A program made the translations under genes and the position numbers. This document shows, in pieces, positions 13,832 through 22,467 of a DNA stretch of 43,611 nucleotides; the first letter of the stretch is position 1, and each line of letters opens with the position of its first letter. The notes below the pieces were generated by a model. It made no database searches and was not told where the DNA came from. It saw nothing but the letters and a program-made list of their open reading frames with translations. The DNA is from Clostridia bacterium (GTDB lineage: Bacteria > Bacillota > Clostridia > Peptostreptococcales > Acidaminobacteraceae): positions 1 through 43,611 of the forward strand of contig JAFGVN010000056.1 of assembly GCA_016937975.1 (NCBI GenBank), given 5' to 3'.

Positions 13832-15385
13832 CTATTTTCCTAAGGACTCTGCCAATTTTGTTACAGCTTCTCTTGCTGCCTTATAACCACTCTTGTCCCA
13901 TTCTGCTTTCATGGCTTCGTAAAGTGCTTCATCTGATTTGTCAGATGTATCAGCAATGAAGGCTCTCCAGTCCGATGCAAAACTTATGGTCATATCTTTT
14001 ACCGCTTCAAGCTTTCCAACTTCAACTTGTAGTTCATAATCTATAAAAGGATCTTTCCAATCTCTTCTAGATTCAATGACTTCTAGACCAATTTCTTTAT
14101 ATTCCGGTGCAATATCTGGTGTTTTAAATTGAACATAATCTCTCCATACAGCAAAGTCTCTCGAAGCCGTAATTGGGTATTTTTCTTCAATTTGCATTCT
14201 GCTGCCATCTTCTTTCATTGGCAACAAGCTCACAACATTCTCCCCATCCATTTCATAGTCAACACCTTCGATACCGAAGTTCATTAACATAATGCCTTCT
14301 TCACTGTAAAGGAAATCCAAGAGTTCTAAACATTTTTCCATTTTTTCATCACTCATTGCGCCATTGAAGTAAACTTCTGACCAATAATCATATGGATCGA
14401 TGTATCTGACATATTCATTAATGAGTGGTGGTGTTGCAACTGTAATGATCTCTTTAAATGCTTGTGGTGTTTCAATACCACTTAATTCTCTAAATTCCTT
14501 GTGGGTACCGATTAAATGTTGAGGAATTGCTGAACGCTGCAGCACACCAGCCTTACCTGAACCAAAGATCTCTCTTTGTTCTTGTGAACTATGTAGAGCA
14601 AAGTCAGGATGTAAACCACCTGCTTTATACATGGCTCTCATGAAAGATGCATTTTCAAAGGCATTTTCACCTGCAATTGGTAAATACCACTCCCCATCAT
14701 CACCTTTGTTCCAATAGCCAGACATATCCCCAAAACCTGCCCAAGAGGATCCCACTTGACCATTACCAATTAAACCATAGGTATCATCCAAACCATTACC
14801 ATCTGGATCGTTCTTTGTAAAAGCTACCATGGTCTCAATCCATTCGTCTAAGGTTTCTGGCATGTCTAGTCCTAAATTATCCAACCAATCTTGACGAACA
14901 AGTAATGAATTGTATGCCCATTGAATCTCTGGATCGCCAGTGATTCTTGGTGTGAAGTAAATTTTGCCATCTTCCGGTGTATATATCCTTACGGTTTCTC
15001 GATCAATGGCTTTCGCTACATTTGGATAAGCAGATAAGTCGCTTGGTAAAGCCTTAATCACACCATCTTCAATCCATTGATAATATTCTCCTGAACCAGC
15101 AGTATCTGTACCAAACATATCTGGTAACTGATTACTTGAGGCCCAAAGTGTATACTTCTCACCGTAATCATCCCAAGTCACAGGCATTGGAACGATTTTA
15201 ATGTTTAACTTCTCTTCAATTTGTTTCTGAATGTCATCCAGATGATCGCGATCGATCTCAATCACATCCCATAGTGCCAAAGAGATTTCAACTGGACCAT
15301 CTCCTGTACCTGATTTTTCATCAGCGTTACAAGAAACCATCGACAGTGAAAGCACTAACAAAAGTACTAACCATATTTTTTTCAT
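13832..15385 (-). CDS. ABC transporter solute-binding lipoprotein (carbohydrate, LplA-like)
   Basis: A 517-aa lipoprotein with signal MKKIWLVLLLVLSLSMVSC, lipidated at C19, that captures a sugar outside the cell. The body has features of family 1 extracellular binding proteins: WDVIEIDRDHLDDIQKQIEEKLNI, LPDMFGTDTAG, a long central lobe with WLDNLGLDMPETLDEW and the DPDGNGLDDTYGLIG calcium-like loop typical of the 500-aa LplA/YtcQ group. Preceded by GGAGGGG. It follows two permease genes of the same system and precedes the glycosidases. The ligand is probably a complex oligosaccharide, since this group tends to accompany glycosidases and lacks its own ATPase. Confidence 0.93.
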   Translation of the reverse strand: MKKIWLVLLLVLSLSMVSCNADEKSGTGDGPVEISLALWDVIEIDRDHLDDIQKQIEEKLNIKIVPMPVTWDDYGEKYTLWASSNQLPDMFGTDTAGSGEYYQWIEDGVIKALPSDLSAYPNVAKAIDRETVRIYTPEDGKIYFTPRITGDPEIQWAYNSLLVRQDWLDNLGLDMPETLDEWIETMVAFTKNDPDGNGLDDTYGLIGNGQVGSSWAGFGDMSGYWNKGDDGEWYLPIAGENAFENASFMRAMYKAGGLHPDFALHSSQEQREIFGSGKAGVLQRSAIPQHLIGTHKEFRELSGIETPQAFKEIITVATPPLINEYVRYIDPYDYWSEVYFNGAMSDEKMEKCLELLDFLYSEEGIMLMNFGIEGVDYEMDGENVVSLLPMKEDGSRMQIEEKYPITASRDFAVWRDYVQFKTPDIAPEYKEIGLEVIESRRDWKDPFIDYELQVEVGKLEAVKDMTISFASDWRAFIADTSDKSDEALYEAMKAEWDKSGYKAAREAVTKLAESLGK

Positions 15386-15455
15386 AACAAGTTCCCCTCC
15401 TATTATTTTGTAATTATAAAATGATAAAGCTTTCTTTATCCAACTACCTTTTGAA

Positions 15456-16379
15456 TTACTCTTTCAATGATCCTAAAAGAATACCTTTTGAAAAATGCTT
15501 TTGTAACAACGGATAGATAAACAAAATTGGTAAAGTTGCCACCACGACTGAAGCCATTTGTATACCCAATGGATTTAAAAGCACCTTACTGTTTTTCATG
15601 GCTTGTGCCTTTTCACTACCGATATCCATGGAAGATTCAATCACAACATTTCGTATTAAAAGTTGTAGTGGCATTTTATCACTGTCTTGTATAAAGAGTT
15701 TGGCGGTCCACCAGTCGTTCCATTTATCCACAATGAGAAATAGTGCTATGGTTGCCAAGATAGGTTTTGCAATTGGCAGTACAACTCTGATTAAGACTTG
15801 CCATTCTGTAGCCCCATCCATTCTGGCTGCTTCCAACAAAGAATCTGGAATAGTGTTAAAATAGTTCTTCATGAGAATGACATAGAATACATTCACAATA
15901 GAGGGCAAGATGATTGCCCATAAACTGTTGTTGAGACCAAGATTAGTCACCACCAAATACCAAGGAATTAAACCACCTGAAAAGAACATGGGAATGATAA
16001 AAAACAGCATCACCCATTTTCTACCTGGCATGGACTTTCGAGACAAGGCATATCCAGCAAGAATCGTTGTGCCCATACTCATGACAACACCAACAACCGT
16101 TACAAACAAAGAAACATATATACTAGAAAGCAACTTAGGATCAGAGAAAATAATCTTATAGTTTACAAGACTTAAATCTTTCGGAATGAGTTTCATCGCT
16201 GTTTTTGATGAACTTGCATAATCTGAAAGTGAAAGAATAATCATATTGTAAAATGGAAAGATAATGGTAAAGGCAAAGAGTGCCAATAAAGCTAAAATGA
16301 TGAAATCCGCTATTTTATCTCCTACAGAATAACTGTAAAAAGAAGACCCTGATGTGTTCTTTTTCTTCAATAATTTCAT
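15456..16379 (-). CDS. ABC transporter permease, LplC/CarB-like
   Basis: A 307-aa inner-membrane permease with six predicted membrane helices. The EAA loop for ATPase contact is visible as LLEAARMDGATEWQVLIRVVLPIAKPILA (about 185-213). The C-terminal end YPLLQKHFSKGILLGSLKE is typical of the LplC/YtcP subgroup. Start ATG follows AAAGGAGATC. It lies between the other permease and the binding protein, with short gaps (14 and 70 nt). No ATPase gene lies in the cluster, so a shared MsmX/MsmK-type ATPase from elsewhere is presumed. Confidence 0.93.
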   Translation of the reverse strand: MKLLKKKNTSGSSFYSYSVGDKIADFIILALLALFAFTIIFPFYNMIILSLSDYASSSKTAMKLIPKDLSLVNYKIIFSDPKLLSSIYVSLFVTVVGVVMSMGTTILAGYALSRKSMPGRKWVMLFFIIPMFFSGGLIPWYLVVTNLGLNNSLWAIILPSIVNVFYVILMKNYFNTIPDSLLEAARMDGATEWQVLIRVVLPIAKPILATIALFLIVDKWNDWWTAKLFIQDSDKMPLQLLIRNVVIESSMDIGSEKAQAMKNSKVLLNPLGIQMASVVVATLPILFIYPLLQKHFSKGILLGSLKE

Positions 16380-16393
16380 ATATGATCTCCTTT

Positions 16394-17344
16394 CTATAAA
16401 ACAGACTCTTGTCCCATTTTCTTAACAATATGATTTGCTGTTAAAAGCAAACTGAAGTTCACTACTGATTTTAAAAGACCTGCAGCGGTTACCAATCCAT
16501 AGTTGGCACCTTTACCAAAGGCGTACTTATATAAATAAATATCAAGTATATCTACAATTTTGTAATTTAAATCATTGGTTAACTGAAAAATCTGATCAAA
16601 ACCAGCATTCAAAATTGAACCGACCTGCAGTACCAGCAAAATTGTTGCTGTGCCTTTTATCCCAGGCCAAGTCACATAACGAATGCGCTGCCATCTACTT
16701 GCACCGTCAATCAAGGCTGCTTCGTATTGTGAACTGTCAATCCCTGCTATGGTTGCCAGATAAATAATCGTACCCCAACCTACATTTTTCCATACCGCAG
16801 AAGAAAATATAATCGGCCTAATCCAATCTAAATTGGTTAAAAAACTGACCCGTTCCATACCCATTTGTGCTAAAACTGTGTTGATGGTGCCATCGGTTAA
16901 CAGCATGCCTCTTAGAATACCTGCGACGATAATCCAGGATAGGAAATTGGGAAACGTAAATATCGTTTGAAAGAAACGCTTCACTTTTTCTCTTCTAACC
17001 TCATTCATCATCAAGGCTAAAATTATCGGTGCTGGGAAACTGATCATTAAATGACCAAAACTGATGATCAAAGTGTTTCTTAAAACACGCCAGAAATCAT
17101 TTTGATTAAAAAGTTTAACAAACCATTTGAGGCCTACCCATTCCATATCTAAGAATGAAGTGTTGAATCTGTAATGTTTAAAAGCGAGTAAAACTCCACC
17201 GGATTTTAAGTTAAACATCGGTAAATATGAAAACACCAATAGAAAAAGTACTGCTGGCAAAAGCATGAAATAGAAGCTTTTATTCTTTTTGACAGCGGTT
17301 ATAACTTGTCCCAAGGGTTTTGTCTTTTTATTTCCAGAACGCAT
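16394..17344 (-). CDS. ABC transporter permease, LplB-like
   Basis: A 316-aa inner-membrane permease with six predicted helices (first about 26-48, SFYFMLLPAVLFLLVFSYLPMFNL). The EAA loop is YEAALIDGASRWQRIRYVTWPGIKGT (about 212-237). The YLPMFNLKSGGVLLAFKHY segment after helix 1 is typical of LplB-type partners of LplC. It is the first gene of the glycan operon, preceded by GGGGAGG and by the promoter at 17385-17414. Confidence 0.93.
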   Translation of the reverse strand: MRSGNKKTKPLGQVITAVKKNKSFYFMLLPAVLFLLVFSYLPMFNLKSGGVLLAFKHYRFNTSFLDMEWVGLKWFVKLFNQNDFWRVLRNTLIISFGHLMISFPAPIILALMMNEVRREKVKRFFQTIFTFPNFLSWIIVAGILRGMLLTDGTINTVLAQMGMERVSFLTNLDWIRPIIFSSAVWKNVGWGTIIYLATIAGIDSSQYEAALIDGASRWQRIRYVTWPGIKGTATILLVLQVGSILNAGFDQIFQLTNDLNYKIVDILDIYLYKYAFGKGANYGLVTAAGLLKSVVNFSLLLTANHIVKKMGQESVL

Positions 17345-17384
17345 GATATCCTCCCCTAGATATGTTCTTCATCAATCTAGATTC

Positions 17385-17414
17385 ATCATATCAATAAGCT
17401 AAGGTAAATGTCAA
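17385..17414 (-). promoter_or_regulatory. Promoter of the glycan transport/hydrolysis operon
   Basis: Minus strand TTGACA (17414-17409), 18-nt spacer, TATGAT (17390-17385), leading to the first permease gene. A 41-bp block around it (17378-17418) is 35/41 identical to the promoter block of the trans-sulfuration gene at 25332-25372. Confidence 0.85.
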
Positions 17415-17419
17415 TGAAA

Positions 17420-17440
17420 TTTAGTAAATAATTTACTAAA
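17420..17440. promoter_or_regulatory. Palindromic operator copy 1
   Basis: Core TTAGTAAATAATTTACTAA (17421-17439), arms of 9-10 bp around one central base, extended by an imperfect outer pair CAATGAAA/TTTCATTG (17412-17451). It lies 5 bp upstream of the -35 box. The same core occurs at 17620-17638. The LacI-family protein of this locus is the obvious candidate to bind it. Confidence 0.75.
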
Positions 17441-17571
17441 TTATTTCATTGCTCATTTGTTATTACGGTTATGTCTTGTTAATGAAAATGATATTTGAAA
17501 AACAGATGATGTATTTCCAATACCTTAGAGAGATCATTCTTAGAAATCATTCAAGAATATTTGTTAGCAAT

Positions 17572-17611
17572 AAAAAAAACACCTTGATTGGTTTAACAAT
17601 TCAAAGTGTTT
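17572..17611 (-). terminator. Terminator of the GNAT gene
   Basis: Minus strand AAACACTTTGA / TCAAGGTGTTT stem (11 pairs, one wobble; arms 17601-17611 and 17577-17587) followed by a run of eight T residues starting within the stem end. It lies 77 nt past the acetyltransferase stop. Confidence 0.85.
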
Positions 17612-17618
17612 GCTTATA

Positions 17619-17639
17619 ATTAGTAAATTATTTACTAAT
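17619..17639. promoter_or_regulatory. Palindromic operator copy 2
   Basis: Core TTAGTAAATTATTTACTAA (17620-17638), differing from copy 1 only at the central base. Centre-to-centre distance to copy 1 is 199 bp, about 19 helical turns, which would suit looping by a tetrameric or paired repressor. It lies inside the 3' untranslated part of the GNAT gene. Confidence 0.72.
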
Positions 17640-17688
17640 ATTAATTTGCTGATAATAAACTACCAAAACAGTTCTTTAATTAGACCTT

Positions 17689-18171
17689 TTAACATTGAGA
17701 TGCATTGAAAACATAACGAGGGCCTTCTTCTCCCATAACACCATTCAAACGAAAACCAGCCTTTTCAAGAACACGCTGTGAAGCAATATTATCCGGCTCT
17801 ATTTCCGCCTCGACCCGAGTAACGCCTTCCTGCTGGCTTGCCCATTTCGTCATCTCAATGACTGCCTCTGTCATCAGCCCCAATCCCTCAAAGGCTTTCT
17901 CAATGCCATATCCAATCTCAACAACACCCGATGGTGATAATCCTTTAAAGCATAAGTCACCAACCTTTATGTTGCTACCATCATTCAGTACCATGTCCCA
18001 TACCGTATACCAAATTCTATTTTCAGGATGTTCTAAACTGCCATTTAACATTGATAAGTATGCTTGTTTCAGATCCATGTCTAAGGTATGATTCACCAGT
18101 ATTTTCATTTCATAATCCGACAACGGAAAGATCTTCATACGTTTTGTGTTGAGTATAAATTCTTTTGTCAT
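17689..18171 (-). CDS. GNAT-family N-acetyltransferase (RimJ/RimL-like)
   Basis: A 160-aa acetyltransferase using acetyl-CoA. Start set at ATG 18171 (MTKEFILNTKRMKIFPLS), 8 nt after GGGAG; the frame also opens at a TTG five codons earlier that overlaps this Shine-Dalgarno. The fold marks are GDLCFKGLSPSGVVEIGYGIEKAFEGLGLMTEAV (beta4 and the pyrophosphate loop, here EGLGLMTEA rather than the classic R-x-x-G-x-G/A) and IEPDNIASQRVLEKAGFRLNG (about 130-150). The target is unknown. Single-gene unit with its own terminator; not obviously linked to its neighbours. Confidence 0.85.
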   Translation of the reverse strand: MTKEFILNTKRMKIFPLSDYEMKILVNHTLDMDLKQAYLSMLNGSLEHPENRIWYTVWDMVLNDGSNIKVGDLCFKGLSPSGVVEIGYGIEKAFEGLGLMTEAVIEMTKWASQQEGVTRVEAEIEPDNIASQRVLEKAGFRLNGVMGEEGPRYVFNASQC

Positions 18172-18258
18172 ATTTGTCTCTCCCAATTTCCATTCAAAGT
18201 TGTCACCTCATTTTTAAGTATACCCTATAGCATAAGATACATGAAGCACAAAATATAA

Positions 18259-18282
18259 CACCTTAACATGCATGTTAAGGTG
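18259..18282 (-). terminator. 24-bp perfect palindrome, probable terminator of the ECF operon
   Basis: Perfect palindrome with half-site CACCTTAACATG, 39 nt past the ecfT-type stop codon. On the minus strand it is followed by TTATATTTTG, a moderately T-rich tail. A regulatory site for the GNAT gene promoter is an alternative. Confidence 0.65.
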
Positions 18283-18321
18283 CTCATCAGCGACTCGATT
18301 AGTCATCCAAGTCATGTTATG

Positions 18322-19146
18322 CTAATAAAAGAGCCAAAAATATGTCAGTTGACTTTTTAGATAAATACCTAAGCCAATCAGTCCTGTCATTAAAAGAATT
18401 GAAATACCATCGTTTATGGTCAAAGGTCTTCTATTGTACCATGTTCTCTTTTTTTCATAGCCAAAGCCTCTCAACTGAAGAGCGTTGGATACTACTTCTA
18501 TTCGGTTAAGACTAGAAATCAACAATGGAACTAAAATTGTGACGAAATTTCTAAGTCTTTTTACCAGTGATGCATCCCCCTTCCTGAAGGCCACTCCTCT
18601 AGCTTCCTGAGCGTGCATGATGTTCATCATTTCTTCTTTCACATCAGGGATGTATCTAAAAGCAATACTTACAGCATAGGCAACCTTATAACTCACCCCT
18701 ATACGATTCAAGCTACTTGCAAACCGACTCGGGTGCGTTGTAAAAACAAATAATAGAGTAATCGGTAAAATACTTACATACTTAAAGGATAGGGTCACGG
18801 CATACCATACGGTTTCCAAGGTAATAGCACCACCAAAATAAGAAATCAACTTTGTATAGGATCCACTAAGTTCAGATCCATATTGAGGCGTCACCAAAAG
18901 AAGTATTAAGGAATTAATCAAGCTAAAAGCAACAACAAAATAGGTCAAAGGTTTTATGCTCTTCCAAGGAATTTTGGAAACTTTCAACAGAGAAAAACCT
19001 AGGACAATCATAATGCTAAAAATCCTAATATCCATAAACATGAAAATAAATGCTGTCCAGCCAATTAAAAGCAAAAGCTTTGTTGAACCATCCAATCGAT
19101 GGATGATTGACGGTCTTTCTATGTACAGAGATCCAGATCTACTCAT
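18322..19146 (-). CDS. ecfT: ECF transporter transmembrane component EcfT
   Basis: A 274-aa membrane protein of the CbiQ/EcfT family that couples the ATPases to the substrate-binding S component. About five or six hydrophobic helices are seen; the ATPase-contacting coupling helices carry MHAQEARGVAFRKGDAS and LQLRGFGYEKKRT (the two A-R-G type motifs, about 176-240). The start overlaps the ATPase stop by 8 nt, indicating coupling. Last gene of the ECF operon. Confidence 0.92.
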   Translation of the reverse strand: MSRSGSLYIERPSIIHRLDGSTKLLLLIGWTAFIFMFMDIRIFSIMIVLGFSLLKVSKIPWKSIKPLTYFVVAFSLINSLILLLVTPQYGSELSGSYTKLISYFGGAITLETVWYAVTLSFKYVSILPITLLFVFTTHPSRFASSLNRIGVSYKVAYAVSIAFRYIPDVKEEMMNIMHAQEARGVAFRKGDASLVKRLRNFVTILVPLLISSLNRIEVVSNALQLRGFGYEKKRTWYNRRPLTINDGISILLMTGLIGLGIYLKSQLTYFWLFY

Positions 19147-20833
19147 GATTCAGTCCTCCCATATAGTAATTATACCGACTCAGAAAAGCGGATTCCATCT
19201 CTTCACCAACCAACATGGCTAAATCTGATAAAGAAGTTGCTCTTAAATTGGCTTGTTGCATCAAAGCTTTGTCAGCCATGATTTCTGAGACACCCGCTCT
19301 TCTAAGGACTGAACCTTTTGATAGCACAACTGCACGATCGGCATACTCAAGAGCTAATTGCATATCATGAGTGATAATAACCACACTAACGCCAGATTTT
19401 CTCAACTCATTAACAAAACCCATAAATTCCTTATAATTTCTGTAATCCTGTCCAGCTGTCGGTTCATCAAGAATAATGATTTCTGGCTTCATGACAAGGA
19501 TGGAAGCAATCGTCACTCTTTTCTTTTGTCCATAACTAAGGGCTGATACTGGCCAATTTCGCATTTTATACAAACCACAGACCTTTAGCGCTTCAAAGAC
19601 TCTCTCTTCTACTTCAATTTCCGGCACTTCAGCATTTCTAAGACCAAAGGCTACTTCATCAAAAATCTTCACCTTTGTAATCATATGATTGGGATTTTGC
19701 ATAACATAACCAATACGCCGGCTCCTCTGTTTAATGGTCTGTTCATTCAAACTTTCTCCAGCAAGGATAATGTCCCCCTTATTTTGCTTAATTATGCCTG
19801 AGATTAATTTCAAAAGCGTTGACTTACCTGCACCATTGTTCCCTAAGATAGCCAAAAGCTCACCTTTTTGGATGTCAAAGCTAACATCCTTGATCACCCA
19901 GGGTGCATCCAGATAATATCTAAAATCGAGTCGTTCACATTTAAGTATAGTTTTTCTCTCTACCACTTCTTGTGTCTTGGCATTTTTGAACCATTGGATG
20001 ACGTTCTCTTTATAAACTTTAATGTTTTCAATTTTACTAATAGCATCATGGGGAGAAATCGTTACGCCAATTGCTTTTAAAGCCTCTACATAAAGGGGCT
20101 CTCTCAAACCTGCATTAACTAAAATATCTGTTGGCAATAATTCATCCGGATGCATGTCTGCAACAATGATGCCCTCTTCCATGACAATAACACGATCAAC
20201 ACCTGATAAGAGAACATCTTCTATTCGATGTTCAATTATGATAATTGTAGATCCCTTATCCTTCTTAATGCCATCAATGAGTTCAAGTGCATGTTTTGCA
20301 CTTACAGGATCTAGATTGGCAAGGGGTTCATCAAATAAAAGAATGCCAGTATTCGTTGTTAAAATTCCTGCAAGGGATACCCTTTGCTTTTGGCCACCAC
20401 TTAAATTATGTGGTGTTTCATCTATAAATGCCATCATGTCCACAGATTCAAGTGAAGCCTTGACACCTGTGAACATATCTTTTTGATTGACATTGTGATT
20501 CTCATAAAAAAACGCAACATCTTCACCAACACTAAGACCTACAAATTGTCCATCTTGATCCTGTAGAACAGTACCAATTTCACCTGAAATATCATGAATG
20601 CTAGTCTCATGGTAATTCTTGCCGTTTATGAGCAATTCTCCATCGATCTTCCCATGATAAGAAAATGGAATTAGACCATTGATACAATGGCCTAAAGTCG
20701 ATTTTCCACTACCACTTGGTCCTGCAATGAGAATTTTTTCTCCTTGCTTAATTTCCAAATTAATATTTTTAAGCGTTGGATTCGTTTGTGCCTCGTATTG
20801 AAAAGAAAAATTCTTAAAAACAATATGGCTCAA
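19139..20833 (-). CDS. ECF transporter double ATPase (EcfA-EcfA' fusion)
   Basis: A 564-aa protein with two complete ABC ATPase domains joined head to tail, replacing the usual EcfA1 and EcfA2. Domain 1: Walker A GPSGSGKST (about 39-47), signature LSGGQKQ, Walker B ILLFDEPLANLD. Domain 2: Walker A GNNGAGKST, signature LSYGQKKR, Walker B IIILDEPTAGQD. Both halves therefore look catalytically intact. The start codon is TTG, 10 nt after GAGGAG within the end of the S-component gene, 7 nt beyond its stop. It energises uptake through EcfT for the adjacent S component. Confidence 0.93.
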   Translation of the reverse strand: MSHIVFKNFSFQYEAQTNPTLKNINLEIKQGEKILIAGPSGSGKSTLGHCINGLIPFSYHGKIDGELLINGKNYHETSIHDISGEIGTVLQDQDGQFVGLSVGEDVAFFYENHNVNQKDMFTGVKASLESVDMMAFIDETPHNLSGGQKQRVSLAGILTTNTGILLFDEPLANLDPVSAKHALELIDGIKKDKGSTIIIIEHRIEDVLLSGVDRVIVMEEGIIVADMHPDELLPTDILVNAGLREPLYVEALKAIGVTISPHDAISKIENIKVYKENVIQWFKNAKTQEVVERKTILKCERLDFRYYLDAPWVIKDVSFDIQKGELLAILGNNGAGKSTLLKLISGIIKQNKGDIILAGESLNEQTIKQRSRRIGYVMQNPNHMITKVKIFDEVAFGLRNAEVPEIEVEERVFEALKVCGLYKMRNWPVSALSYGQKKRVTIASILVMKPEIIILDEPTAGQDYRNYKEFMGFVNELRKSGVSVVIITHDMQLALEYADRAVVLSKGSVLRRAGVSEIMADKALMQQANLRATSLSDLAMLVGEEMESAFLSRYNYYMGGLNHE

Positions 20834-20840
20834 TTTCTAC

Positions 20841-21515
20841 TTACTCCTCTTCAACTAAATTTTGTTTTGATTTGTTCATGTTTGCAAGAACAATAACCGC
20901 TGGAATACCAACAACTGCAATTACACCGAAGTTTGAAAAACTTGCAATGATAATTTGAAGCCAAACTTTACCTGCTGGTTCACCATAAAGGAATACATCT
21001 CCTGCATAAGCAACTAAACTAGCTGCAAAAATACTCATAAAAGCGAACAGGTACATTTGAACAATATGCTTTTTCTCTAGTAAACCTTTTAATGGATTAA
21101 ATTTCTTATCTACCTTGACGAAACCAGCAAACAAACCTAGTATAGCAGATAGGAAAACCCAACTCCACCAAACAGATCCCCAAGCCATAGCGTCGTTCAA
21201 TGCATGACCAATGAAACCTACCAGGAAACCCACTACGGGTCCAAACAAAGCACCAAAGATCGTCAATAACGCAATTGCGATTCTAAATGATGTATTTGGT
21301 CCAATAGGAATTGCAATAAAGGAAATAGCTGCATAAAGCGCTGCTCCAATACCTACTGCTACAATTGATCTTGTGCTCAATTCAAAGATGTCTTTTCTGT
21401 ACTTAGCAATAATAACAATAACAACTACAACAAATAAGAGCGATACAAGTGCTTGCCAACTACTGAAACCATAACTACCAAATGAATCTTTTAAATTTTG
21501 AATAATATCAGACAT
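20841..21515 (-). CDS. ECF transporter S component, UPF0397-like
   Basis: A 224-aa membrane protein with about six helices that would bind the imported vitamin or metabolite. After an extra N-terminal helix (22-42) the body matches the look of the UPF0397 group: TRSIVAVGIGAALYAAISFIAIP, FGPVVGFLVGFIGHALNDAMAWGSVWWSWVF and YGEPAGKVWLQ. The substrate of this group is not established to my knowledge; the neighbouring SAM hydrolase suggests a SAM-, adenosine- or methionine-related compound (inference). Preceded by AAAGGGGG. A 112-nt AT-rich gap to the upstream gene may hold an internal promoter (TTGTAT, 18 nt, TATAAT). Confidence 0.87.
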   Translation of the reverse strand: MSDIIQNLKDSFGSYGFSSWQALVSLLFVVVVIVIIAKYRKDIFELSTRSIVAVGIGAALYAAISFIAIPIGPNTSFRIAIALLTIFGALFGPVVGFLVGFIGHALNDAMAWGSVWWSWVFLSAILGLFAGFVKVDKKFNPLKGLLEKKHIVQMYLFAFMSIFAASLVAYAGDVFLYGEPAGKVWLQIIIASFSNFGVIAVVGIPAVIVLANMNKSKQNLVEEE

Positions 21516-21627
21516 AATAGCCCCCTTTTTATATATTACATATATATCACTTATATATTACCTACATTATAAACTTAATATAATCTATAATACAACAATT
21601 TGTATTATTGTTTTAAACATAAACAAT

Positions 21628-22467
21628 TTAAACCTTTTTCATTTCAATAGTCCATTGAATACCAGTTCCAATACTATAGGCCTTTGCAAAATTGCCTTGA
21701 TTTATTGCGACTGCAATTCTGAGAAGAGAATTGACGTAAATGATAGGTTCACTGACATACACATCTGCAAAAGAACGCCCGAAAGTAATCCTATTGTTGT
21801 AAATCATGGTATTACGATCCTTTATAAGGACTTCTATCTTATCACCGTGTTTAAAACCTATTTTCATGAAATCTTCTTGAGTAATATTAGTCCATAAACT
21901 ACCAAAACGAACATCTAAAATATCGATATGACCTAATATACTGTTTTCACCTTTTTCGACTTCACCTATTTCCAGTTCGATGATATCCTCTGGATTTAAT
22001 TCAGGACCAATTTCCTCAAATAGTATTGCACCGGAAGCAAGTTTAGCACCAGTGTATGCATAAACATCTCTGCCATGGAATGTATGAGATTCACCAGAAT
22101 TTTTCCTTCTGTGATACTTTTCATCAATTTCTCTAACCATTTCAATGCCAACATACTTCTTCAAGTGTGTCAAAGTGCCATTATCAGGCGTTACAATGAA
22201 ATGACCTTGTTTTGTCTTGGCAACTACGGATTTTCTTGAAGAACCTACACCAGGATCTACAACCGAAACAAAAGTTGTGTGTTTTGGCCAAAATTCCACG
22301 GCTTGAAATAGTCGATAGGAAGCTTCCCAAAGGTGGAATGGTGTAATGTCATGTGTTAGATGGTGGATGTTAACTGATGCATCTACACCAGCAGAAACAC
22401 CCACCATGGCCGCCACAGCACCATCTGAAGTGCCAAAATCGCTTTGCAATACTAGTAATTTATTCAT
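21628..22467 (-). CDS. SAM hydrolase / SAM hydroxide adenosyltransferase (DUF62)
   Basis: A 279-aa enzyme related to fluorinase and chlorinase. In the hydrolase subgroup water attacks S-adenosylmethionine to give adenosine and methionine, using a conserved Asp-Arg-His set. Here D71 and R78 (VVDPGVGSSR) and H131 (TFHGRD) have the correct spacing, which favours the hydrolase over a halogenase. Also seen: LLVLQSDFGTSDGAVAAM (N-terminal substrate loop) and TPDNGTLTHL. The start overlaps the upstream GNAT stop by 8 nt. Its place inside an ECF transporter operon suggests it processes the imported compound or supplies adenosine/methionine. Confidence 0.9.
   Translation of the reverse strand: MNKLLVLQSDFGTSDGAVAAMVGVSAGVDASVNIHHLTHDITPFHLWEASYRLFQAVEFWPKHTTFVSVVDPGVGSSRKSVVAKTKQGHFIVTPDNGTLTHLKKYVGIEMVREIDEKYHRRKNSGESHTFHGRDVYAYTGAKLASGAILFEEIGPELNPEDIIELEIGEVEKGENSILGHIDILDVRFGSLWTNITQEDFMKIGFKHGDKIEVLIKDRNTMIYNNRITFGRSFADVYVSEPIIYVNSLLRIAVAINQGNFAKAYSIGTGIQWTIEMKKV

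Larger units (their letters stand above)
17345..17688. other. Regulatory intergenic region between the GNAT gene and the glycan operon
   Basis: This 344-bp stretch has no gene. From left to right it holds the glycan-operon promoter, operator copy 1, about 130 bp without recognisable signals, the terminator of the GNAT gene, and operator copy 2. The individual sites are listed separately. Confidence 0.75.

Noticed and set aside
20154-20486. 110-codon plus-strand open frame opposite the ECF ATPase
   Set aside because: It is the mirror of a strongly conserved ABC ATPase gene, has no ribosome binding site and an unnatural composition (Met/Ser rich).
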